Source of the DNA: Syntrophosphaera sp035450685
Lineage (GTDB): Bacteria; Cloacimonadota; Cloacimonadia; Cloacimonadales; Cloacimonadaceae
Assembly: GCA_035450685.1 (NCBI GenBank)
Contig: DAOTNF010000013.1
Coordinates: 1-64,000 of the forward strand
Reading direction: 5' to 3'
DNA: 64,000 nt
Shown: one piece after another, positions 44,196 to 51,329 of the stretch
Position numbering within the stretch: position 1 is the first letter of the stretch
How the letters are laid out: every line of letters begins with the position of its first letter
Notes under the pieces: generated by a model
What the model was told of the DNA's origin: nothing
Database searches by the model: none
The model's input: the letters and a program-made list of their open reading frames with translations, nothing else
Translations under genes and position numbers: made by a program

Positions 44196-44617
44196 AGCAG
44201 CTTGGCATCCTGTTGCTCTGTTTGTTCCTGCTGTCCTGCAATCTGGCCAGCAGTCCCGAAGATATGGACAAAATCCGCATCGAGGATATACTGAAAGGCA
44301 TTGCCCGCGATTTCTGCTGGAAAGACATTGAGGGCATCATGAAACGGGTGCATCCGGACTATTACCACAAAGGGATGTATGGCTTTCAACTGCGCGGGCT
44401 GTGGCAGGACCGTATGGCACGCTTCGACCTGCTGGACGTGGAAGTGCAGGATATTGACCTGGCTGGCTCCCGGGCAACCGTGAGCATGAAGCTGACCTTC
44501 ACGGCCGCGGACAGCACTCTCAGCTATCTGGAACCAGACACCGGGGGCGACGCCTCCTATTTTTACCGGGAGGATGGCGTCTGGTTTCTCTGCGGCAATC
44601 AACAGAATATGAAATAG
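44192..44617 (+). CDS. Small lipoprotein
   Basis: 141 residues with a lipoprotein signal peptide (MKQLGILLLCLFLLSC, lipidated Cys 16). The mature part is alpha+beta and NTF2/SnoaL-like in feel (DILKGIARDFCWKDIEGIM, then alternating strands ending WFLCGNQQ), but I do not recognise the family. Its start overlaps the stop of the methyltransferase gene, making it the third gene of the htpX operon. Confidence 0.75.
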   Translation: MKQLGILLLCLFLLSCNLASSPEDMDKIRIEDILKGIARDFCWKDIEGIMKRVHPDYYHKGMYGFQLRGLWQDRMARFDLLDVEVQDIDLAGSRATVSMKLTFTAADSTLSYLEPDTGGDASYFYREDGVWFLCGNQQNMK

Positions 44618-44756
44618 GTATGCGGGCTTGTGTCGGTGTCGGTGCCCGAACCGAGAACAAGAGACAGGGCTTCCAAGCCGCGTTAATCCATCATGCTATT
44701 CCGCTTGCATACAACTGGATCTCTTTTTCACCATTTCACCTATCCGCGGCCTGATC

Positions 44757-44945
44757 GTAGCACCTATATATTATAGAGGGGGATTGCCCTCATTTGCATC
44801 CCCCTCTCCGGAGTGGGTCTTCCTGGGGTCAACCTTATAATTTATAAGGATGACCTAAGGATGATGGCATAAAATCAAGTAGCAGCAAAGGAGGGCGCTA
44901 TGAAGGATATTGCAGAATGTAGCGGTTTATTTATGCTGTTGTCAA
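44757..44945 (+). repeat. R1 palindrome/mini-ORF element, copy F
   Basis: The most complete copy. It has GTAGCACCTATATATTATAG, CTCATTTGCATCCC and the palindrome at 44822-44860. Then come AGCAGCAAAGGAGGGCGCT and an ATG at 44900 reading MKDIAECSGLFMLLSSKG into the adjoining R2. Confidence 0.85.
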
Positions 44946-44950
44946 GTAAA

Positions 44951-45039
44951 GGGCTGCCGAAGTCCGTTCGGCAGAGGCAACGGAGTTGCCTGCTTGGAAG
45001 AGACCTCCGGTCTCTGCGGCAAACGGACTTTGCTACCCC
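44951..45039 (+). repeat. R2 89-bp four-hairpin repeat
   Basis: Loops GTCCG, GGA, TCC and CGGAC. One stem mismatch (GCGGCAAA/TTTGCTAC). It joins R1 copy F on the left and an R3 on the right. Confidence 0.85.
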
Positions 45040-45044
45040 TGGAC

Positions 45045-45084
45045 ACTGGATCCGGGTCAAGCAAGCTTGCCCGGGATGACACAG
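45045..45084 (+). repeat. R3 hairpin
   Basis: Stem ATCCGGGTCAAGC / GCTTGCCCGGGAT with one C deleted on the left arm. Confidence 0.7.
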
Positions 45085-45133
45085 TATATATCCTGGTGAA
45101 CTTGTTTCGGTGCTGGATGAAAAGCCTTCTTAT

Positions 45134-45294
45134 TTTACCATAGTAATCCGTAAATCAGTCTAATCCGTCAATCCGTATAAGATTGGCATGCCAGGCATCA
45201 TACGGATGAAACGGATTACACGGATTAACGGATAAATCGTTTTACCCAGTGTTAGATCTCATTGCTAACGACACCGTTTCACCGTTCCACTTTA
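45134..45294 (+). repeat. 160-bp inverted repeat, right copy
   Basis: Partner of 39601-39760 in opposite orientation. The pair encloses about 5.4 kb containing the broken SBBP gene and the htpX operon. An R3 copy adjoins its outer end, as at the left copy. Confidence 0.85.
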
Positions 45295-45306
45295 CTATGC
45301 CATTTC

Positions 45307-45346
45307 AAAAGACTGGATCACGGCTCGCAGGCCGTGATGACACGGT
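45307..45346 (+). repeat. R3 hairpin
   Basis: Stem ATCACGGC(CT) / AGGCCGTGAT, a fully compensated variant. Confidence 0.75.
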
Positions 45347-45392
45347 TTTTGAGTATGGTTTGGTTTGTTTCGGGGCTGGCGTGGTAGTCTCT

Positions 45393-45432
45393 AAAAGACT
45401 GGATCACGGCTCGCAGGCCGTGATGACGCAGT
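45393..45432 (+). repeat. R3 hairpin
   Basis: Identical hairpin core to the copy 86 bases upstream. Confidence 0.75.
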
Positions 45433-45696
45433 TTTATAGCTTGGTATGCTTTGTTTTGAGGTCTGGTAGACTTATTATGGGGGAACCTTTCCACCATTTC
45501 ACCTTTCCACCTTTCCACCTCAAAACACCTTTCCACGGATATCACAAGAGAATGCCAGATTACAAATAGCGTAAAATAGTCTGGTGAAAGCAAATCGGTA
45601 TCAGGCAAGGAAAAAAGGATTTGACAATATTGCGCAGTTGTAAGGTGATGCAATTTAATGTAAGTTACTAAATTGAAAAAGCATAGGAGTAAGCGT

Positions 45697-48600
45697 ATGA
45701 AATTGTACATACGTGTTTTCGGACTGATGCTTGTCCTCGCTCTGGCTCTGGCCGGATGCAAGGTTTCAACAGGCAAGGATCAGAACGGGCAATCCCTGGA
45801 TACGGTTCAGGGTCTCTTTGTGCGGGATATTCCCAATGATGGAGGCGATGGCCTTGTCATAGGCTGGAAGCCCCTGCCCCGCGAAAAGAGAATCCAGGAA
45901 TACCGCATATACAGGGGACTCACCCCAGATTCCCTGTTCTATCTTGCATCCGTGGCGGTGAACGTGAAAACCGGCGTTGCCTCGGACAGCATGTATTACT
46001 ACGACAGCGGCTCCAGCGATTTTGTGGACATCAACTCGCCTGGAAAGCTCAAGCACGAAAAGCAGAAGAAGGGCAGCATCCTGTATCGCAACATCCCCCG
46101 CGATATGAAGCTGGCAGCCAGGTTGAGCGAAGGCTTCAACCTTTACACGATGATGGAGTCCAAAGACTACTATCGCCGGACGAGGAAAGCTTTTTCCGCC
46201 GATCCTGAGGACAAAACCGTCTATTCCGGCGTGAAATTCAACCAGCAGACCATCTATGCTTCCCTGAAGACCTCCGATCCTGCCAGCGAAAAAGGCAGGA
46301 TTTTGTATTACTACACCGTGGTTCCGGTAAATGAACGCAACCAGTATCTGGGCATAGCCGAACCCAAGTGCGGATTCCCCGTGGATGACGCGCCCGAGGC
46401 TTCTCCCAATCTCCATTGCACCGCTTTGCAAGACAGCATGACGCTGCGCTTTGAGTGGGAGTATCCGGTCAACAAATCCGACCTCGCCTTCTACCAGATC
46501 ATGGCGGTGCCAGAGATGCCGGATTCGCTTTGGGAGAGGATCAAGGGCACGCCCCAGGCCATGGCAAACGCGCTGCCTGTTGCCCAGGGTCCAGTCGGCG
46601 GAGGCACGCTCAAAAACTACGCGGCGGTCAAACATGACGCTTTGCCGGCCGGTTTGAGTTGGGAACGGGCTTCCACCGGCCGTTACGCAATCCAGTTTTA
46701 TGATTACAGCAACAACCCCTCCCCCTTGTCCCGCCAGGCCAGTGTAGTCCTTTCGGACAGCAGCAAGCTGCCCCAGGCAGCCCAGTTTGTGGTGGAAGAC
46801 AAACCCAACGACAAGGGCGACAGGCTAACGGTTGTCTGGAACGAACCGATAGTCTTCATCACCAAGACCTCCACACTCAGGCGCGAGAACGGCAACAAAG
46901 GCCTGTTCGCGAAGCTCGGCCTGGCAGGAAAGGGTGGCACCAGGCTAAAGATCAATTACCAGCTTAACAAGACCGACGTGCAGAAGGTCAACAACATCTA
47001 CTTTGAACTGCTGGTTCCCGGTTCGGACAAGCCCTTTGCCAGGGTGAACGAGTTTTATCAGGACAACATCATCAAGGTTACCCTGCCAAGCGGATATGAT
47101 CTGAAAAAAGGCCTCAAGGTGCGCATCACGATGAACACCAGCCCTTACAAGATCAACCCCAAAAACGGGCGGATCACCTATCAGAAAGGCCGCCTGGTGC
47201 CCGACTATGTGCTGGAACAAAACCTTGTCTGGGACAACCAGATGATGGCGCTGATGCCTTCCAACGAACTCCTCAGGAATGGAGTGGATGTTTCCTCCGT
47301 GCAAAATACGGTGTTCCGCAAAACGTTCAGCGGCCAGCATTTTACCCTGGTGAAAAAGAATACTTCCTACGATAACAGCCTGGATGTCACCATTCCCTAC
47401 GTGGCCAACGTGGGCAAGCCTGTGCTTGGCTTCAACTTTGTGAAGGGCGGCACGCTTTACACCTATATGGGCGGCGAGCGATACTCCCGCAAGCTGAAGG
47501 CTGGTGAAAAGGTTCAAGACCTGACTTTGGTGGAATCCCAGATCGACCTGAAATATGTAAAGCAGGACAATCCCAAGGATTCCCGCACCATCCGCACCAG
47601 CGTTTTCAAGGATGAAGCCGTGAAGGAACTGGATAAGATGCGGCAGGACATCAAGGACAACGAGGCCGAAATAGCCACCAAGCAAGCGGAAATGAAAGCC
47701 CTTCCCGGCGGCGCCGCCAATCCCCAGGCGCAGGCCCTGCAACAGCAGATTGATGCTCTGACCGCGAAAAACGAAGACCTGGCCAAGACCATCAAGATCT
47801 ACGAGAATGACCCGGACTACAAGAAATCCCTCACTTTCCGCGGCAACCGCGGCAGAATGAACTTCGTGGCCTCCATCCGCGAACCGCTCAGCCGCCTGCA
47901 ATCCTACATGATCGTCAAGACCAACGGCCGCGGCCTCTTCACCGAATCCTATCCCGAAAAAGATGCCAAAGGCGACTATATCTATAACCTGGCTGTATCC
48001 AACTGGTTCGACTGGAACAAACTGGTCACCCTCGTCACCTGCATCATCTTCGGCGTGGGGGTGGTGGTCTTCGTGCGCCTGGCCAAGCAGGGCAAGGATC
48101 TCTATATCCGTCCCATCGCGGGCTTGCAGGAGATCGACAATGCCATCGGCCGCGCCACTGAGATGGGACGCCCGATGCTGTATTGTATGGGTAACGGCGG
48201 CCTTTCCGATGTGGCCACCCTGGCTTCCCTGGGAATCCTGGGCCTGGTGGCCAGAAAAGCCGCGGAATACGACACCAAGCTGATCGTCCCCTGCTACGAC
48301 TACATCGTCATGCCCATCGCCCAGGAGATAGTGAGGGAAGCCCACTACGCCGTGGGGCGTCCGGACAGCTACGATAAAAACAACATATTCTATCTCACCT
48401 CGGTGCAATTTGCCTATGTGGCTGGCGTGAACGGTATCATGATCCGCGAACGCATGGCCACCAACTTCTTCCTGGGCTATTTCGCCGCGGAAGCCCTGCT
48501 GATGACAGAGACCGGAAACACCGTGGGAGCCGTGCAGATCGCCGGCTCGGACGCCATCACGCAGATACCTTTCTTTATCACCACCTGCGACTACACCCTG

Positions 48601-48774
48601 ATCGGAGAAGAGCTCTACGCCGCCTCGGCCTACCTCAACCGCGAGCCGATGCTGCTGGGGACTCTTAAAGCCCAGGACTATTTCAAGTTCCTGATTCTGG
48701 TCTTCGTGATTCTGGGCGGCATTTTAGCAAGCTTCCAGGTCACAGGTTTAATGCAACTATTCCCTATTAAATAG
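45697..48774 (+). CDS. Giant membrane-anchored lipoprotein with DUF6754-like domain (paralogue A)
   Basis: 1025 residues of unknown function. A perfect lipobox (LALAGC, Cys 21) suggests anchoring of the N-terminus. FN3-like segments follow (DGLVIGWKPLPREKRIQEYR and others, to about 380), then further beta-rich ectodomain. A coiled coil rich in Glu/Lys/Gln lies near 640-710. A membrane helix is at about 775-797 (LVTLVTCIIFGVGVVVFVRLA). A very well conserved domain is at about 800-995 (YIRPIAGLQEIDNAIGRATE, MGRPMLYCMG, FAAEALLMTETGN, GSDAITQIPFFITTCDYTLI), and a second helix at about 997-1018. The conserved domain resembles what I recall as DUF6754. The start is fixed by AGGAG 7 bases upstream. 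It is the first gene of a five-gene set and has a 941-residue paralogue at the other end. Confidence 0.75.
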   Translation: MKLYIRVFGLMLVLALALAGCKVSTGKDQNGQSLDTVQGLFVRDIPNDGGDGLVIGWKPLPREKRIQEYRIYRGLTPDSLFYLASVAVNVKTGVASDSMYYYDSGSSDFVDINSPGKLKHEKQKKGSILYRNIPRDMKLAARLSEGFNLYTMMESKDYYRRTRKAFSADPEDKTVYSGVKFNQQTIYASLKTSDPASEKGRILYYYTVVPVNERNQYLGIAEPKCGFPVDDAPEASPNLHCTALQDSMTLRFEWEYPVNKSDLAFYQIMAVPEMPDSLWERIKGTPQAMANALPVAQGPVGGGTLKNYAAVKHDALPAGLSWERASTGRYAIQFYDYSNNPSPLSRQASVVLSDSSKLPQAAQFVVEDKPNDKGDRLTVVWNEPIVFITKTSTLRRENGNKGLFAKLGLAGKGGTRLKINYQLNKTDVQKVNNIYFELLVPGSDKPFARVNEFYQDNIIKVTLPSGYDLKKGLKVRITMNTSPYKINPKNGRITYQKGRLVPDYVLEQNLVWDNQMMALMPSNELLRNGVDVSSVQNTVFRKTFSGQHFTLVKKNTSYDNSLDVTIPYVANVGKPVLGFNFVKGGTLYTYMGGERYSRKLKAGEKVQDLTLVESQIDLKYVKQDNPKDSRTIRTSVFKDEAVKELDKMRQDIKDNEAEIATKQAEMKALPGGAANPQAQALQQQIDALTAKNEDLAKTIKIYENDPDYKKSLTFRGNRGRMNFVASIREPLSRLQSYMIVKTNGRGLFTESYPEKDAKGDYIYNLAVSNWFDWNKLVTLVTCIIFGVGVVVFVRLAKQGKDLYIRPIAGLQEIDNAIGRATEMGRPMLYCMGNGGLSDVATLASLGILGLVARKAAEYDTKLIVPCYDYIVMPIAQEIVREAHYAVGRPDSYDKNNIFYLTSVQFAYVAGVNGIMIRERMATNFFLGYFAAEALLMTETGNTVGAVQIAGSDAITQIPFFITTCDYTLIGEELYAASAYLNREPMLLGTLKAQDYFKFLILVFVILGGILASFQVTGLMQLFPIK

Positions 48775-48786
48775 AAGAGGTCGTAA

Positions 48787-49413
48787 ATGAAGAAGACAAT
48801 ACCATTAATGATAGTGATCCTGGGAGGAATCGTCTGGGTGCTGTGGGTCTTTGTGCCGCACAGGCTGCTGCAGGATGTATTCTACTACGATTTCTATGTG
48901 CCCTGGATTCGTGCCATGTCTCCCTTCGGGATGCTCTTGGGCGTGATCAGCCTTTGCATGATGCACACAGCCAAGATTCGCCGCAAAGCTCCCAAATGGC
49001 AATACAGTTTCTTCTTTTTCGCCGGTTTCATCGTCACGGCTTTGGCCGGATTCATCGGCGGAACCCAGAAGGGCGGCCTCTATATGTGGCTGTTCGAAAA
49101 TATGCAGATGCCGATGAGCGCCACGATGTTCGCTCTGCTGGCTTTTTATATGGCTTCCGCCGCCTACAAGGCTTTCCGCGCCCGTTCCGCGGAAGCCACC
49201 GTGCTGCTGGTGGCGGCGATAGTGGTGATGCTGGCCCAGGTGCCTCTGGGCGTCAAGATCAGCAGATACCTGCCTGATATCTCCCAATGGATCCTGGACG
49301 TGCCGAACCTGGCATCCAAGCGCGGAATCCTGCTGGGAGTTGGTCTGGGCAGCGTGGCCACCACCCTCAAGATCCTGTTGGGAATTGAACGCTCGTATCT
49401 GGGCGGAGATTAA
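48787..49413 (+). CDS. Small polytopic membrane protein
   Basis: 208 residues with about six membrane helices (near 5-27, 43-62, 73-92, 104-125, 137-155 and 183-200). A conserved-looking GGTQKGGLYMWLFENMQMPM segment lies between helices 3 and 4. No family is recognised. It starts 12 bases after the lipoprotein gene and ends 14 bases before the next gene. Probably a core membrane subunit of the same complex. Confidence 0.75.
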   Translation: MKKTIPLMIVILGGIVWVLWVFVPHRLLQDVFYYDFYVPWIRAMSPFGMLLGVISLCMMHTAKIRRKAPKWQYSFFFFAGFIVTALAGFIGGTQKGGLYMWLFENMQMPMSATMFALLAFYMASAAYKAFRARSAEATVLLVAAIVVMLAQVPLGVKISRYLPDISQWILDVPNLASKRGILLGVGLGSVATTLKILLGIERSYLGGD

Positions 49414-49427
49414 AGGCGGAGGTGAAA

Positions 49428-50618
49428 ATGAATCTGTTTGAAAGACTGCAAAAGCTCGACCGCCGGTGGATCTACATCGTGGTCGCCCTGGCGATCGTCA
49501 TTCCCCTGATGATCCCCTATAACTCCGACAACATCACCTCTCCCCCCACGGAGAACACCTATCAGTTGATAGATTCCTATGCCGGCCGGGAAGACCGCGC
49601 CGTCCTGCTCAGCTTCTGGCATGATGCTTCCACCATGCCGGAACTGTATCCGATGGAAGTGGCGATCATACGCCATTGCTTCGAGCGCAACGTGAAGCTC
49701 TTCCTGCTTTCCTTCACGCCAACCGGCGCTCCCATCATCGACTATGCTGTGAACTCCGTAAAAGAAGAATATCCGGACATCAAGTCTGGGGTGGACTACT
49801 GCAACTTTGGCTATATCCCCGCCGCCCTGATCATGCCAACCATCATTGGCATGGGCGACGACATCGCCACGGCGGTGCCTACCGACGCAGAAGGGCGCAA
49901 GGTGGAAAACCTGCCCATTATGAAAGGGATCAACAACTACAGCGAGATGAACCTGGTGGTGGAATTCTCCGGCTCCGTGGCGGGTGGCTACTGGCTCACC
50001 TATGCCAGGCCCAAATTCGGCACCAACATCGCCGTCGGCGTTACAGCCGTTATGGCGGCGGACGAATATCCCTACCTGCAAACCGGACAGTTCATCGGCA
50101 TGCTGGCGGGCTTGAAAGGCGCTGCCGAATATGAGAAGCTGGTGGATGTCTTTGCCGCATACCGCGCTCCCGGCGACCCCATGGGCGTCACCTACGACGA
50201 GGAAGGCAACAAGATAGTCCCCGGCCGCTCCTTCAGCAGCGACGTCCTGGAGGACGAATCCATCCAGAAACTGCTCAAGATCACCACCCAGACCAAAGCT
50301 GTTTTCTCGCAGCCAGAGTTTGACAAGTTCCTGGCCAACTATCCTCCGGAAGTCCAGGCCTTGATGAGCAGCTACAAGTCCGAGGAGGACAACAACGTGG
50401 TCATCGACGTCACCAAGGTGAAAGAGGACGACCAGAAGAAGCTTGGCTACACAGCCTGGAACGACCTCAACCGCATGACCCACAACACCATCTATAAATT
50501 CAAGACGGCACGCATCGGCATGAACGCCCAGTCGGTGGCCCACATCATGATAATTCTCTTTATCATCATCGGAAACATCGGCTACTTCATCAGCCGGGCC
50601 AAAGCGCAAAAGAAGTAA
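49428..50618 (+). CDS. Bitopic membrane protein with large soluble domain
   Basis: 396 residues. An N-terminal helix (about 12-32) is followed by a long soluble alpha/beta domain. A second helix lies near residues 368-388 (IMIILFIIIGNIGYFISRAK), with a basic C-terminus. The soluble part has alternating strands and helices (REDRAVLLSFWHDASTMPEL, FERNVKLFLLSFTPTGAPII, NIAVGVTAVMAADEYPYLQT, QFIGMLAGLKGAAEYEKLV). It looks Rossmann-like, but no ligand motif is identified. The start at 49428 is set by GGCGGAGG 5 bases upstream; a GTG at 49422 is too close. The gene lies in the middle of the five-gene set, 11 bases before the next one. Confidence 0.75.
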   Translation: MNLFERLQKLDRRWIYIVVALAIVIPLMIPYNSDNITSPPTENTYQLIDSYAGREDRAVLLSFWHDASTMPELYPMEVAIIRHCFERNVKLFLLSFTPTGAPIIDYAVNSVKEEYPDIKSGVDYCNFGYIPAALIMPTIIGMGDDIATAVPTDAEGRKVENLPIMKGINNYSEMNLVVEFSGSVAGGYWLTYARPKFGTNIAVGVTAVMAADEYPYLQTGQFIGMLAGLKGAAEYEKLVDVFAAYRAPGDPMGVTYDEEGNKIVPGRSFSSDVLEDESIQKLLKITTQTKAVFSQPEFDKFLANYPPEVQALMSSYKSEEDNNVVIDVTKVKEDDQKKLGYTAWNDLNRMTHNTIYKFKTARIGMNAQSVAHIMIILFIIIGNIGYFISRAKAQKK

Positions 50619-50629
50619 GGGAGGATAAA

Positions 50630-51235
50630 ATGTCTTTTGAACTATTTAGCAACCTGGTTGGAGCCTTCTTCACCCTCTGCATCTTCTCCTTCCTTTACAA
50701 GGACAATCCGTTCTATCAGATGTCCGAACAACTGCTGGTGGGGATATCCCTGGGCTACTCCGTGGTGCTCACCTACGAGCGTGCCTTCATCCCCTTCTTC
50801 GTCCAGCCCATCTTCCTCAAGCACCAATGGATACTGATCATACCCAGTATCATTGGTATTTTCTACCTGTTCCGCTTTTCCCGCAAATTCAGTTGGCTTT
50901 CGCGCTATCCAATCGCCTTTTCCATGATGGGCGTGGGCGCATCCGTTCCCCTGGCCATGCACAACAGCATTCTGGTGCAGATGCGCCAGGCCATGGTGCC
51001 AATCGAAAGCATCAACCTGCTGCTGATCTTCATCGGAACTATCGCCGTGTTGCTCTACTTCTTCTTCTCCAAGGCCCACACCGGCGCCTATGGGAAGTTT
51101 GTGGATATCGGCAAATGGTACATGATGGTTGGCTTTGGCGCGTCATTCGGACTAACCGTTATGGCGCGTATCTCACTGCTGATCGGACGTATCCAGTTCC
51201 TGGTCAACGACGTCATCAAAGCGATATTCAACTAA
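50630..51235 (+). CDS. Small polytopic membrane protein
   Basis: 201 residues with five or six membrane helices (about 8-24, 38-54, 68-84, 97-115, 125-146 and 163-185). A short loop LYKDNPFYQMSEQLLVG after helix 1 looks distinctive. GGGAGGATAAA precedes the ATG. No family is recognised. It has a size and helix number like the 208-residue gene two places upstream, but no obvious sequence similarity. Confidence 0.72.
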   Translation: MSFELFSNLVGAFFTLCIFSFLYKDNPFYQMSEQLLVGISLGYSVVLTYERAFIPFFVQPIFLKHQWILIIPSIIGIFYLFRFSRKFSWLSRYPIAFSMMGVGASVPLAMHNSILVQMRQAMVPIESINLLLIFIGTIAVLLYFFFSKAHTGAYGKFVDIGKWYMMVGFGASFGLTVMARISLLIGRIQFLVNDVIKAIFN

Positions 51236-51329
51236 TTTAACACAGATCATGAGGGGGGAAGCCCGGTCTTCCCCCCGGATTCTGTTCAGGCATCGGCGCC
51301 TCACCTGCAATGCCCCAAGGGATAAAGCA

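Larger units (their letters stand above)
44618..45696. other. Repeat-filled intergenic region
   Basis: About 1.1 kb with no gene. It holds R1 copy F fused to an R2 copy, three R3 hairpins, the right 160-bp inverted repeat and a pyrimidine tract (45484-45521). A TTGACA at 45621-45626 lies 70 bases upstream of the lipoprotein ATG but lacks a good -10 partner. Confidence 0.8.
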
